From Gloeothece verrucosa PCC 7822 (lineage in GTDB: Bacteria; Cyanobacteriota; Cyanobacteriia; Cyanobacteriales; Microcystaceae), in assembly GCF_000147335.1 (NCBI RefSeq), contig NC_014501.1, forward strand, positions 2,912,300 through 2,976,299: a stretch of DNA of 64,000 bases. Reading direction: 5' to 3'. A program made the translations under genes and the position numbers. The notes under the pieces were generated by a model, which did not search any database, was not told where the DNA came from, and saw nothing but the letters and a program-made list of their open reading frames with translations. Shown one piece after another: positions 32,443-41,394 of the stretch (position 1 is its first letter; every line of letters begins with the position of its first letter).

Positions 32443-33597
32443 TTACGCCACTAAAAGCGGCTGACATAATTTATCTTCTAATTCGCTCTCCTCTTGTTCT
32501 AACTCTTGAATTCCTCGCATGAGGATAGAGCGAATATCTTGACCTTGTTCATATTGTTTTAACCATTTTTGGGCTTGATTTCCCTCTCGAAGAATTTTTT
32601 TAACAGGAGAAAGAAAACAGCTAAATCCGCGTGCCTTAGCAATGGGATAAACTTCTTGATAAATTTCTTCTATCCAATCTTTTGCCGTGATTGTTCTTCC
32701 ATCTTGCCAATGTTTTAAAGTGGCTTCTAAACTTTTTTGAGCCGCCGCTTCTTCATTGTCGTTGGTAATGGCCACTAAATCTTCTGCTCGATTTGAACTG
32801 GGTAAGTGACTTCCCACCAGAGGATCTAATCTAGAATCCGAGAACAATTGAGTTAAACGAGCTTCTAATAGGGCAACCACTGCTAATAAACTAATCGGAT
32901 TAGTAATTAAATCACAAATTCTCAATTCTGCACGATTGAGATTATAAGGGCGATTATCCCCATTAGGGCGTATTGATGACCACAAATGACGGACATTTTG
33001 CATTGTTCCCAATTTTAATTGCTCTTCGGTCCATTGAATAAAATGGCGATGACTCTCAAATAAAGGAACATTAGCCGGGGTTTTCGGGAACATCTGCCAA
33101 CGTGTAGAATGAGAGCCGGTTATCTGCCCATCTAAAAAGGGAGAAGATGCACTTAAAGCAAGATATAGAGGGGCTTCAACTCGAATCAGGCGGCAAGCCT
33201 GCATTAAAATTTCTGGGTCACTAATGCCGATGTTAATATGAATACTGGCGGTAACAACTTTTGTTCCGTAGGTTTGCTCAATATAGGTATGATAAGGATT
33301 ATTCGGATCAGAGCGGTAGAAGTGATCGCTGTGTCCTAGTGATAAGGTACTACCAGGAATCAGGGTATAATTTCCAAGCTGTTTTAAATACTGTCTTAAA
33401 TGTATTCTCGGTTTGAGGGTAGCACACAGCAAACGATCGTAATTACAGATCGGAGCGGTTGTATACTCTACATTACGAGTATCGGGTTCTCTAACAAACC
33501 CATCTAAATCTCTGACTATTTGGTCTGATAAACCAATGACATCGCCAAAAGGCGTGCCGGTATACATTTCAATTTCAAACCCTTTGGATAACAGCAC
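32443..33597 (-). CDS. gshA: glutamate-cysteine ligase, cyanobacterial type
   Basis: About 384 residues. The GCS2-like family is indicated by LLSKGFEIEMYTGTPFGDVI, DGFVREPDTRNVEYTTAP, IPGSTLSLGHSDHFYRSDPN and RPNGDNRPYNLNRAELRICD. It joins Glu and Cys to gamma-glutamylcysteine, the first and usually limiting step of glutathione synthesis. The GTG at 33597 is taken as start because cyanobacterial orthologues begin right at LLSKGFE; an in-frame upstream start at 33633 would add twelve unconserved residues. No gshB is adjacent. Confidence 0.88.
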   Translation of the reverse strand: MLLSKGFEIEMYTGTPFGDVIGLSDQIVRDLDGFVREPDTRNVEYTTAPICNYDRLLCATLKPRIHLRQYLKQLGNYTLIPGSTLSLGHSDHFYRSDPNNPYHTYIEQTYGTKVVTASIHINIGISDPEILMQACRLIRVEAPLYLALSASSPFLDGQITGSHSTRWQMFPKTPANVPLFESHRHFIQWTEEQLKLGTMQNVRHLWSSIRPNGDNRPYNLNRAELRICDLITNPISLLAVVALLEARLTQLFSDSRLDPLVGSHLPSSNRAEDLVAITNDNEEAAAQKSLEATLKHWQDGRTITAKDWIEEIYQEVYPIAKARGFSCFLSPVKKILREGNQAQKWLKQYEQGQDIRSILMRGIQELEQEESELEDKLCQPLLVA

Positions 33598-33953
33598 AGT
33601 AAGTCCTCGGTAGCTGAGTAAGTCGTGAATCAACAGATCTTAAGTTGATCTAAACACAAATCACTGTCTTTTCTCATTAACGTATGGTAAACAGGTTCAT
33701 CAAGCGAGAAAGTCGAGTGAAGCTGTGTGGATCTTGATATCTATAATTCTAAAGTCAGTTAGACAGGGTTGAAATCAACCCAGTGGATGGTTAGCGACAC
33801 TCCGACAAAAAATTCTAATGAAAAGGTCTGAAAGTCTTTTTTAAGGTGAGTTCGACACCCGGGTTAAGTTATGTTGGGTTAGACTTCGTCGCTGCAATTC
33901 GAGCGCGTTACCTTAACCCAACCTAGAATATCCCTTAACCGAGTCCTATTGCC
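33598..33953. other. 356-bp intergenic region between ppc and gshA
   Basis: Contains the gshA promoter region and, at 33873-33922, the second GTTGGGTTA/TAACCCAAC inverted repeat. Nothing else recognised. Confidence 0.5.
33873..33922. repeat. inverted repeat GTTGGGTTA...TAACCCAAC, copy 2
   Basis: Nine-base perfect arms (33873-33881 and 33914-33922) 32 bases apart, downstream of ppc. It is related to 16452-16476 and may end the ppc transcript or be a dispersed mobile repeat. Confidence 0.7.
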
Positions 33954-36900
33954 TCAACCGGTATTTCTCATTCCTGCCGCAATTCCATTAATGGTTAATA
34001 GCGCTCCTCTGAGCAACTCTTCCTTAGAATAACGGAAATTAATGACTCCAGACTCAGCTTGTGCGTTGTACTGACGTAGGCGTTTGATGAGAGATACTTG
34101 CAAAAATCCTAGAGGAACAATTGTTCCATTGCGTAACTGAACAGAACGCTGTAAGGTGGGATCGCCATCTAGGAGCCGTTTATTCTCGGTAATTTCTAAG
34201 ACTAAGCGGCAAGTGCGATGATATTCTTGGGCTATTTGCTCAAACAGCCGCTCAAAGCGTTCTCTATCTTCCGGTTGAGACAATTCCTTTACATAATGAT
34301 AGGCAATTTGCAAATCTACCTTAGATAAGGTCATTTCCACTTTTGAGATGACCATTTTAAAGAAGGGCCATTTGAGATAAAAATAGCGCAACAGTTTCAA
34401 ATGTTCTTCAGGTTCGGTGCTAATAAACTGTTCTAAAGCGGTTCCTACCCCATACCAAGCGGGTAACAGAAAACGGGTTTGAGTCCAACTAAAGACCCAA
34501 GGAATTGCGCGTAGGGTACTGAGGTCTTTTTTCCCACTTTTACGTCTAGCCGGGCGAGAACTAATTTGGAGTTGACTAATTTCTTGAATGGGGGTGACAG
34601 ACATGAAGAAATCCACAAAATCCGGTTCTTCATAAATCAAGGCACGATAGGCTTTACGAGAACAACTGGCGAGTTCTTCCATGATCTCATTCCAAACCTG
34701 AATATCATCAAAGCCGCAGCCTAACAAACTCGATTGAATAACGGCAGTAACAATGGTTTCTAGGTTATAAAGGGCTAATTCAGGGAGAGAATATTTAGAA
34801 GCGAGGACTTCTCCCTGTTCAGTAATTTTAATTCTGCCATTAACCGTCGCTGTCGGTTGAGCGAGAATAGCGGCATAAGCGGGTCCACCGCCTCGTCCTA
34901 CTGAACCCCCGCGTCCGTGAAACAGGCGTAAATCTAAGCCATATCTTTTAGCGACTTTTTGTAAAGCTTTTTGGGCTTTATGAATCTCCCAATTACTGCT
35001 TAAAAACCCAGAATCTTTGTTACTGTCGGAATAACCGACCATAATTTCTTGTAGGTTAGTGGGTTCTAAGAGGGGGGGTTTAAGTTCGCCCACATTTTCC
35101 CCCTGTAAAGAGGCTAAATGATCATATCCTCCTGCCAAAGTGGCGCGGTAAAGAGTCAATTCAAATAGCGCCCGCATGATTTCGGGTGCCCGTTTAAGGT
35201 CTTCTACGGTTTCAAATAGGGGTACAATGCGGATCGTGCTGGAACAAGTGGCCGGGTCATAGAGTCCGGCTTCTTGTGCCAAGAGAAGAACCTCTAAGAC
35301 ATCGCTGACCTCATTAGTCATACTGATAATGTAGGTATGACAGATCTCTAAACCAAATTCTTGTTGTAGCTGCCGCAACATCCTCAAGGTTTCTATCACT
35401 TCGCAGGTTTTCTCAGAAAACGGCATTTCCTGGGGAATGAGAGGACGACGAGTTTTTAATTCTTCGATTAACCAGGCGGTTCTTTCGGCTTCAGTCAGTT
35501 GGTTGTAGGGTTTAGGCAGAATTTGTAAATATTCTGCTATTTCGTTGATCGCATCTGAGTGGTTACTCGACTCTTGGCGGAAATCTAGTTGCGTGAGGTT
35601 AAACCCATAAACTTCTACCTGACAAATTAAGCTATCTAATTCTTGACAACTTAAGCCAGTGCTTTCTAGGTTACGCCGCATTAATTTGAGTTCTTCTATA
35701 AACTCTTCTTTATTTTGGTAATTGTTGGCGTTGGTTGTCTTGAACACTAAAAGGCGTTCTTCTGGGTTAGCTAGGCGGCTATTGCGGTCGCGGGTATTTT
35801 CCAGGCGTTTTTTAATATAAGCTAACTTAAGACGATAGGGTTCTTGACGGTAACGAATGGCTAACTGATTATAAACTTGTGGGATTTGTACGCGGTCTTT
35901 TTCTAGGGAGTCTAACAAATCCGGCAGGACGTTACACCAATGGAGGGAAGGACTAAGGATATTCGATAACTCATCTACCCTTTCGATATATTTTTCGATA
36001 ACGACATTGCGTTGATAACAGGCCGTGGCCCAAGTCACTTCTGGTGTAACAAAGGGGTTCCCATCTCGATCGCCTCCCACCCAAGAGCCAAAATAACAGA
36101 AATTATTCTTCGGTGGGCGTAGTCTGGGGAAGGCACTTTTTAGAGTTCGTTTGAGACGAAGGGCTAATTGAGGAATTGCCTCAAAGAGGACTTCATTAAA
36201 ATAGTGTAGGGAGTAGTCCACTTCATCTAACACGGTGGGTTTAAACTGGTGTAACTCATCGGTACGCCACCAGAGGCGAATTTCTTCTTTAAGCTGTTCT
36301 TTAGCTTCTTCTGCTTCCCAGGAGTTGGTTAGCCCCATTCCTCTAAAGGTTTCTTCTGCCTGGTCTAACTTTTGTAAAATATGAGCGATACGCCGTTGTT
36401 TGCGTCGAATGGTGTGGCGAACAATTTCGGTGGGATGGGCTGTAAAAACCAGGCGCACATCTAGTTGTTCGAGTAGGCGTTGAATTTGTTGAGGTGGAAC
36501 ATTTAATTGTTTTAAATAGGGAAATAGCCAGTGAAAAGTTCCTATTTTTTGATCATTTTGTTTTTCATCGTTCAAACTTCTTTCTAACCAATTTGCTCCA
36601 AATGCCGAGGAGAATATACTGGTTTGCTCGCCGTTAATGCCATTTTTGGCACTGGACTCTCCTTCATTGTAGGTGGCCCGTCGTGAGAGTTGTTGGTCTC
36701 GTTGTTCGTAGTGTTGTTCAACAATATTAATGAGTTGGAAATAGAGAGCAAAAGCGCGAGACGTTCTTACTGCTTCATTGAGGTCGAGTTTTTCAATCAA
36801 TTGGGTAATGGAGTCTTCTAACGCTTTTTGGGCTTGTCCTTGTTCAGAACAAATTGCACGCAGTTTTATGAGCAGATCCACCAAATCTTGCCCGCATTCT

Positions 36901-37016
36901 GCCTTTAGCACGGCTTCCCATAAATCTTCGACTAATTTTAGTCTAGCTTGTAAAAATAAGTCTGATGTGGAGAAGAATTGTAATGGGGTTGTGGGGACTT
37001 GAACTAGCGAACTCAT
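33954..37016 (-). CDS. ppc: phosphoenolpyruvate carboxylase
   Basis: About 1020 residues, typical of cyanobacterial PEPC. Landmarks: [14 protein letters not shown] (catalytic His), [34 protein letters not shown] (Lys/Arg site), [14 protein letters not shown], and the conserved C-terminus ending GMRNTG. It carboxylates PEP to oxaloacetate, the main anaplerotic CO2-fixing step. The start is set at 37016 (MSSLVQVP) because GAGG lies five bases upstream; an ATG nine codons earlier has no such site. A long N-terminal insert (residues 120-165) resembles the usual cyanobacterial variable region. Confidence 0.96.
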   Translation of the reverse strand: MSSLVQVPTTPLQFFSTSDLFLQARLKLVEDLWEAVLKAECGQDLVDLLIKLRAICSEQGQAQKALEDSITQLIEKLDLNEAVRTSRAFALYFQLINIVEQHYEQRDQQLSRRATYNEGESSAKNGINGEQTSIFSSAFGANWLERSLNDEKQNDQKIGTFHWLFPYLKQLNVPPQQIQRLLEQLDVRLVFTAHPTEIVRHTIRRKQRRIAHILQKLDQAEETFRGMGLTNSWEAEEAKEQLKEEIRLWWRTDELHQFKPTVLDEVDYSLHYFNEVLFEAIPQLALRLKRTLKSAFPRLRPPKNNFCYFGSWVGGDRDGNPFVTPEVTWATACYQRNVVIEKYIERVDELSNILSPSLHWCNVLPDLLDSLEKDRVQIPQVYNQLAIRYRQEPYRLKLAYIKKRLENTRDRNSRLANPEERLLVFKTTNANNYQNKEEFIEELKLMRRNLESTGLSCQELDSLICQVEVYGFNLTQLDFRQESSNHSDAINEIAEYLQILPKPYNQLTEAERTAWLIEELKTRRPLIPQEMPFSEKTCEVIETLRMLRQLQQEFGLEICHTYIISMTNEVSDVLEVLLLAQEAGLYDPATCSSTIRIVPLFETVEDLKRAPEIMRALFELTLYRATLAGGYDHLASLQGENVGELKPPLLEPTNLQEIMVGYSDSNKDSGFLSSNWEIHKAQKALQKVAKRYGLDLRLFHGRGGSVGRGGGPAYAAILAQPTATVNGRIKITEQGEVLASKYSLPELALYNLETIVTAVIQSSLLGCGFDDIQVWNEIMEELASCSRKAYRALIYEEPDFVDFFMSVTPIQEISQLQISSRPARRKSGKKDLSTLRAIPWVFSWTQTRFLLPAWYGVGTALEQFISTEPEEHLKLLRYFYLKWPFFKMVISKVEMTLSKVDLQIAYHYVKELSQPEDRERFERLFEQIAQEYHRTCRLVLEITENKRLLDGDPTLQRSVQLRNGTIVPLGFLQVSLIKRLRQYNAQAESGVINFRYSKEELLRGALLTINGIAAGMRNTG

Positions 37017-37147
37017 AGAAACCTCAATGGAGCTTCTGACCATTTTACTATTTTACTAATAATCAAAAATCTGAGCCGTTTTTAAGGACACAGACATGGA
37101 TTCCGTTTTGTTGATTTAAATTTTGCCCCTTCGGCAAACTCAGTGGG

Positions 37148-37167
37148 GTGCGGAACGCGTTCCGCAC
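37148..37167. repeat. perfect 20-bp palindrome GTGCGGAACGCGTTCCGCAC
   Basis: Intergenic master-like copy of a palindrome family whose other members lie inside genes at 43721-43740, 60046-60065 and (half-decayed) 61172-61190. Confidence 0.9.
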
Positions 37168-37191
37168 GACAAACCTTGAAGGGTGGGGGCT

Positions 37192-37383
37192 TCATTCTTG
37201 CTTTTGTTGTTCTTCGGGAATATTGAGGATAGGAAGACGCGAACCTCGGAATATTTCTTCGGATGTTTGCCCCAGTTCAATTAATCCTTCTATAATTGAC
37301 TGAAAAGCTATCAAAAATAGTAAAAATGGGCTAGTTAGTAAACTTAACCAGAGGGTAGGACTACCGTTAGATGGACGGGACAT
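37192..37383 (-). CDS. 63-residue conserved cyanobacterial membrane protein
   Basis: One hydrophobic helix (LWLSLLTSPFLLFLIAFQSI) is followed by an amphipathic segment (IEGLIELGQTSEEIFRGSRL) and a polar tail. TAGGAG lies just before the ATG. The EEIFRGxRLP stretch has the look of a conserved small thylakoid or plasma-membrane protein, but I cannot name it. It lies upstream of ppc on the same strand. Confidence 0.6.
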   Translation of the reverse strand: MSRPSNGSPTLWLSLLTSPFLLFLIAFQSIIEGLIELGQTSEEIFRGSRLPILNIPEEQQKQE

Positions 37384-37805
37384 AAATTTTTTAGGAGTTA
37401 ATGATTAACTTTTAACTTATCTCTAGTAAATCATAAAATTCAACTAAGAAAGAGAGGGTTATGACATTAGTCCTCTCTATACTGGCAAGGCTGTTAAACA
37501 TTTAGCTGCCCTCATTCTGGCAACCCATGACAGCAGTCGCACTTGATGATGCGTAGCTCTCAAAAAGGGTTGGCAGTGGTGGCCGATTCCATCTAGGGTG
37601 TCTCCTTAACGGATTAGTTTTACAATACTGGAAAAATCAGGGTTATGTCAGTCCCAAAAGCCGCCTCAATTAACCGTGTTAGCCCTTGTTCAAAGTGGAA
37701 ACAAGTAGAAAAAAGTAGAATTAGTTGCCTTTACCAGTGACCCTAATCAAAAATAGAGGACTAGCTATCTAGTCCCCTATGGATCAAGCTGTTTTAGTAG
37801 AGTAT
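37384..37805. other. 422-bp intergenic region, possible leftward small RNA
   Basis: GC content and local order are higher than in ordinary spacers here. Read leftward, 37620 to 37440 contains AAGGAGA, two very short frames (MESATTANPF and MGCQNEGS), arms resembling CTGGCAACCC/GGGTTGGCAG, and a 7-bp hairpin with a T-rich tail at 37444-37478. It could be a small RNA, the leader of the 63-codon gene or the 3' UTR of the ChaB gene. Confidence 0.35.
37444..37478 (-). terminator. leftward terminator-like hairpin
   Basis: Read on the minus strand, AGAGAGG (37478-37472) pairs with CCTCTCT (37457-37451) over a 14-base loop, and the sequence continues CTTTCTT. Confidence 0.5.
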
Positions 37806-38573
37806 TTAGGCTTCAACTTTAACCTTAGACCAAACCCCGTTTTCATCTTCACCATATTTTTGATGAATGGCTGAAATGGCGGCTTGTTCGGCTTTAGCTT
37901 CATCATTAGCCTCATCAAAGGCTTTATTGTACTCTTCAATAAAGGTTTGTTGAGCTTCCTGGGATAGATGAGCGCGAATTTCAGGAGATAAATCTTCAGG
38001 ACTATTACAGCGACCAGCACAAGGGCGAGATAATGCTTGATTTAAGACATGAACTTCTTCCCCTCCTGCACTTTCCATTAACAGACTATATTCTCCAGAT
38101 TGATCGCTAGGCACTTCTACCATAACCAAATATTCTCCGGCTTGTAAGCGGGTTTGATAGACCGCCGCTTTGTCTTCTGGCATTCCTAATGTTCCTAAAA
38201 ACGAAGCGAGTCCGGCTCCGGCACTACCGGCGATCGCTCCGGTGGCGGCTCCGAGTAAAAGAGCGCTGATGGGCCCTGCCGCTACCACTGTCCCAACAAA
38301 GGGAATAAATAAAACACCAACGCCAGTAAACAAGCTTAATAAAGACCCAAATAAAGATCCGAAAATTGCCCCTGAACGCAATCCCCCAAAAATCAAGTCT
38401 CTTTTGCTAATAAATCCAGCAATACGAGTTTGAGACTCGAAATTTTTGCCCATTACTGAAATATGCTCTCGATCAATGCCACGATCTAACAAGCGACGAA
38501 CCACTTGTTCGACTTGTTCTTGGCTCTTATATACGGCGGTAACTGTGCCAAGTTGTTGATTATTTTCTGCCAT
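37806..38573 (-). CDS. stress protein: glycine-zipper membrane domain fused to C-terminal ChaB domain
   Basis: 255 residues. The N-terminal 60 residues ([20 protein letters not shown], then [11 protein letters not shown]) match the general-stress 17M/DUF1269-like domain. A Gly/Ala-rich hydrophobic stretch (about 62-130, [19 protein letters not shown] and [13 protein letters not shown]) could insert in membranes. The C-terminal 70 residues are ChaB-like ([46 protein letters not shown]). ChaB-domain proteins are associated with cation-stress responses. It starts 11 bases after dps, so the two are probably co-expressed under stress. Confidence 0.8.
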   Translation of the reverse strand: MAENNQQLGTVTAVYKSQEQVEQVVRRLLDRGIDREHISVMGKNFESQTRIAGFISKRDLIFGGLRSGAIFGSLFGSLLSLFTGVGVLFIPFVGTVVAAGPISALLLGAATGAIAGSAGAGLASFLGTLGMPEDKAAVYQTRLQAGEYLVMVEVPSDQSGEYSLLMESAGGEEVHVLNQALSRPCAGRCNSPEDLSPEIRAHLSQEAQQTFIEEYNKAFDEANDEAKAEQAAISAIHQKYGEDENGVWSKVKVEA

Positions 38574-38584
38574 AAATATCTCCT

Positions 38585-39124
38585 TTAATTGACACCGGCA
38601 GGAGTTTTTGCAGCATTTTCTCTTTGACCACTGGGTTTAAGGTCTTCTCCTTCTATAAAGGAACGAAGCATCCAAGCCATTTCCTCATGTTGTTCCATTA
38701 AACCGGTTAAAAAGTCGGCTGTTCCTGCATCATGCAGTTGTTCGGCACATTGATCGATATGTTCTCGAAGATTGCGAATAATTTGCTCGTGGTCTTGCAC
38801 TAAACGAGCAACCATTTCGGTGGCTAAAGGTAAATCGCCGGCGTGTTCTTGGATACTTGATAAATTCAAAAATTCTTGGGCTGTTCCTGCCGGATAGCCC
38901 CCTAATGTGCGAACTCTTTCAGCACAGGCATCAATATTTTCGGTTAAAGTTTGATAATGTTCTTCCCAAAGTTGATGGAGCGAGCGAAACTGAGGTCCGA
39001 CTACATCCCAATGATATTTTTTGGTTTTGATGAGCAGTAAATAGAAATCTGCCAAATCTTGATTTAAAAGATTTATGACTCCTTGGCGTTGTTCGTCTGT
39101 TAATCCTATGTTTACTTTAGTCAT
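38585..39124 (-). CDS. dps: Dps-family ferritin-like protein
   Basis: 179 residues. A four-helix bundle carries the Dps intersubunit ferroxidase residues in [23 protein letters not shown] (His, Asp, Glu) and the following [19 protein letters not shown] signature. Dps oligomers store iron with peroxide and protect DNA. The C-terminal tail (residues 165-179, polar) is short. It is first gene of the dps-chaB operon; 39125-40005 upstream contains a structured element and a leftward terminator that may regulate it. Confidence 0.9.
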   Translation of the reverse strand: MTKVNIGLTDEQRQGVINLLNQDLADFYLLLIKTKKYHWDVVGPQFRSLHQLWEEHYQTLTENIDACAERVRTLGGYPAGTAQEFLNLSSIQEHAGDLPLATEMVARLVQDHEQIIRNLREHIDQCAEQLHDAGTADFLTGLMEQHEEMAWMLRSFIEGEDLKPSGQRENAAKTPAGVN

Positions 39125-39422
39125 AATTACTCGAGAATTTTATATCGACAATATTTTCTATATAAAACTTTAGGAAAGGCGAATAAATCCATCAACGGGA
39201 GGAATTGGTAAATTTTCTCCCTTAGTCTAACTTTCGATAGACAACTCATCAGCTAATTAAAATTAATTGAAAACTCAAATATCTTTTAATTAAAGGTTTT
39301 TTTTCCTGAATTTATCACTGGCTTTAGCCGTTAAATTGATTTTTTTTTATTTACCTCTAAAGAAAGAGGCTTTTTTTGAAAAAAAATTATAATGTGGTAA
39401 ACTAGAGATTAAACTCAAATTG

Positions 39423-39453
39423 AAATTAAAAATATCAACAATATTTTTAATTT
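39423..39453. repeat. 13-bp perfect AT-rich inverted repeat
   Basis: AAATTAAAAATAT (39423-39435) and ATATTTTTAATTT (39441-39453) around CAACA. It lies about 300 bases upstream of dps and could be an operator-sized hairpin or a bidirectional terminator. Confidence 0.6.
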
Positions 39454-39467
39454 AGGTTTTAAAAGGT

Positions 39468-39675
39468 TTAATCACGACAAAAACGGCCAAAGCTTGGCCG
39501 GGCTAATTCTGAGTTGAACATTGGTTGATGTAAAATTGATTGCCTAGAGTTCTTGATGGACAAACTCTGGGCAGTTTTAGTTAAACCTCGCCCTTCGGTT
39601 GACCCCTCAAGACCCCTTAATGCCTTCGGGTTTGGCCTGTTTGAGTACAACTGCTGTAGACTCAGATCTTGCACC
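39468..39675 (-). ncRNA. candidate structured leader or small RNA upstream of dps
   Basis: On the minus strand the block starts at the inverted-repeat end (39675). It contains a compound hairpin TGCC-C-AGAGTT/AACTCT-A-GGCA (about 39530-39563), paired AAACC/GGTTT ends around a purine-rich internal region, and finishes in a classic terminator (39478-39500). Structure plus terminator ahead of dps suggests an attenuated 5' leader or an independent sRNA of about 200 bases. No known Rfam family is recognised. Confidence 0.4.
39478..39500 (-). terminator. leftward rho-independent terminator
   Basis: Minus strand: CGGCCAA (39500-39494), loop GCT, TTGGCCG (39490-39484), then TTTTT. About 355 bases upstream of dps, facing it. 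Confidence 0.75.
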
Positions 39676-39897
39676 TGTGTCTAATGGTATTAGTGAGGGT
39701 AGGGGGTAGGGGGTAGGGGGTGGGGTGTAGTGGAAGATTGGGCGAAAAAATAATAAAAAGAAAGAGTATTAATCATATAAATTCGAACAATGTTTTAATA
39801 ATTGTAAAATCTCTTTAATTTACCTATTCCCTACACCCTACACCCCACCCTTTACACCCTATCTCAATAAAGAAATCGGCTGGTGCAAGATCTGAGT
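39660..39897. mobile_element. MITE-like element with 16-bp perfect terminal inverted repeats
   Basis: ACTCAGATCTTGCACC (39660-39675) and GGTGCAAGATCTGAGT (39882-39897) are exact inverted copies bounding 238 bases with no coding capacity. Sub-terminal G-rich (39694-39729) and C-rich (about 39825-39860) tracts are also roughly inverted, so the whole can form a long stem. Target-site duplication is not evident. Alternatively it is a paired regulatory structure. Confidence 0.5.
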
Positions 39898-40005
39898 AGA
39901 AAACTTATACATCCTAGACTCTTTCTGATGATAGACGAACAACCTAGATAGCATCGATAAGTTGTAGGCATAGGTCTGATCAGTTATTAGAGGGAAGAAT
40001 CAAGA

Positions 40006-41019
40006 ATGCAACTTTTACCCATTAATCAGCAAACTGTAGCCATTGTTGGCGCTTCTAGCGGCATTGGCCGAGAAACGGCTCTCTCTTTTGCCAAAAGGGG
40101 CGCTAAGGTGGTGGTTGCCGCTCGTTCTCAATCGGGTTTAGACTCGTTAGTCAAGGAAATTGAAAGTTTTGGCGGTCAAGCCACTGCTATTAGAGCAGAT
40201 GTATTAGATTTTCAACAAGTCAAAGCGATTGCAGACAAAGCCATTGAACAATACGGACGACTCGATACATGGGTTCACTGTGCGGCGGTTGCTCTCTATG
40301 CGGCGTTTGAACAAACCACTCCCGAAGAATTTAAGCGAGTGATTGATGTCAATTTGATGGGACAAGTCTATGGCGCAATGGTGGCTTTACCTCATTTAAG
40401 ACGATCAGGAGGTGGGGCATTAATTCATATCTCTTCGGTTTTAGGCAAACGGAGTTTTCCTCTTCAAAGTGCCTATTGTGCGGCTAAACATGGGATCAAT
40501 GGATTTTTAGAATCTTTGCGGGTTGAGTTAATGCACGAAGGCGTTCCCATTAGTGTGACCGAAATACAACCGACTTCGATTAATACGCCGTTTTTTACCA
40601 AAGCAAGGACGAAAATCGGGGTTAAACCGATGGGCGCTCCCCCAATTTATGAACCGAGTCTTGTGGCTGAGGCAATTATTTATGCGGCATCCCATCCTAC
40701 CCGTGAAATGCCGGTGGGAGATGCGGCTAGGATACTGCTAACCTCACAAAGACTGTCTCCAGAATTGGTGGATGCTTTTTTGGTGAGTGCTGGATTTGAT
40801 GCTCAGCGTACCTCTGAACCAAAAACCGAAAATGATCTTAATAGTTTTGATGAAGCCATTCCGGATTTTAATCGCGTGGAGGGAGATTTTAGCAATCAAT
40901 CCTTGTCAGTGAGTGTTTCTGATTGGTTGGATACTCACCCACTAGCCAAATGGGGGGCATTAGCCGGAACTTTGGGGCTTGTTTTCCTAGCCGGGCAAGC
41001 GTTCAAAATCATGGACTGA
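40006..41019 (+). CDS. short-chain dehydrogenase with C-terminal membrane anchor
   Basis: Residues 1-250 are a classical SDR: VAIVGASSGIGRETA (NAD(P) loop), the NxAx-equivalent HCAAVAL, ISSV (Ser) and YCAAK (Tyr-x3-Lys) catalytic residues. Arg-Ser after strand two (VVAARSQSG) favours NADPH. The last 90 residues are an acidic linker and one hydrophobic helix (GALAGTLGLVFLAGQAF), so the enzyme is probably membrane tethered. The substrate is unknown. GGGAAG precedes the ATG at 40006. Confidence 0.9.
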   Translation: MQLLPINQQTVAIVGASSGIGRETALSFAKRGAKVVVAARSQSGLDSLVKEIESFGGQATAIRADVLDFQQVKAIADKAIEQYGRLDTWVHCAAVALYAAFEQTTPEEFKRVIDVNLMGQVYGAMVALPHLRRSGGGALIHISSVLGKRSFPLQSAYCAAKHGINGFLESLRVELMHEGVPISVTEIQPTSINTPFFTKARTKIGVKPMGAPPIYEPSLVAEAIIYAASHPTREMPVGDAARILLTSQRLSPELVDAFLVSAGFDAQRTSEPKTENDLNSFDEAIPDFNRVEGDFSNQSLSVSVSDWLDTHPLAKWGALAGTLGLVFLAGQAFKIMD

Positions 41020-41034
41020 GTTAGTATTATTAAT

Positions 41035-41060
41035 TAGAGGCGTTACCGACAACGTCTCTA
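41035..41060. repeat. 26-bp imperfect palindrome (TAGAGGCG...CGTCTCTA), copy 2
   Basis: Lies between convergent genes. It matches the reverse complement of the 10321-10346 element apart from its centre and is a probable bidirectional terminator or dispersed repeat. Confidence 0.6.
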
Positions 41061-41083
41061 CCATCTGATCGTTAGCGATGCTT

Positions 41084-41272
41084 CTAATGAGAAACAATTT
41101 TTTGAGTAACTATTTTAATGGGTAATTTAAATATATCGGCGGCGTGATATTTCTCAGAAATATTAATCCCTAGAGCAGATTTAATCAGGTACAACAGATA
41201 AAGAAACCCTAGAACAAATAGTAAGCGATAGGTAAATCTAAAATAATTTATCTTCATGATAAAATTTAGCAA
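41084..41272 (-). CDS. 62-residue single-span membrane protein
   Basis: A hydrophobic helix (FTYRLLFVLGFLYLLYLIKS) is preceded by a basic N-terminus and followed by a polar segment with ALGINISEKYHAADIFKLPI. The non-random tail and clear topology favour a real gene; the start may be at the internal Met of MKINYF. Function unknown. Confidence 0.5.
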   Translation of the reverse strand: MLNFIMKINYFRFTYRLLFVLGFLYLLYLIKSALGINISEKYHAADIFKLPIKIVTQKIVSH

Positions 41273-41394
41273 ATTCGTCTCATTTTTCTTATCATCTCAA
41301 TGAGTTATGATCTTACGGTGACAAAGCGATGACGAACCTGAGACTGTTAGAATAAAGAGCATTGTTCTAGGACTCTTCCTGATCGTGAACCCTC

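Larger units (their letters stand above)
39125..40005. other. 881-bp gene-poor region between dps and the SDR gene
   Basis: Contains the dps upstream region, an AT-rich hairpin (39423-39453), a structured block ending in a leftward terminator (39468-39675), and a MITE-like inverted-repeat element (39660-39897). A leftward frame of 68 codons (39468-39674) coincides with the structured block and is probably not a protein. Confidence 0.6.

Noticed and set aside
37784..38020. Leftward 78-codon frame inside the ChaB gene
   Set aside because: It is an out-of-frame shadow of the ChaB coding region with low-complexity Lys/Leu composition.
39468..39674. Leftward 68-codon frame upstream of dps
   Set aside because: Its end lies inside a rho-independent terminator hairpin and the start is within an inverted repeat, so RNA structure explains the sequence better.
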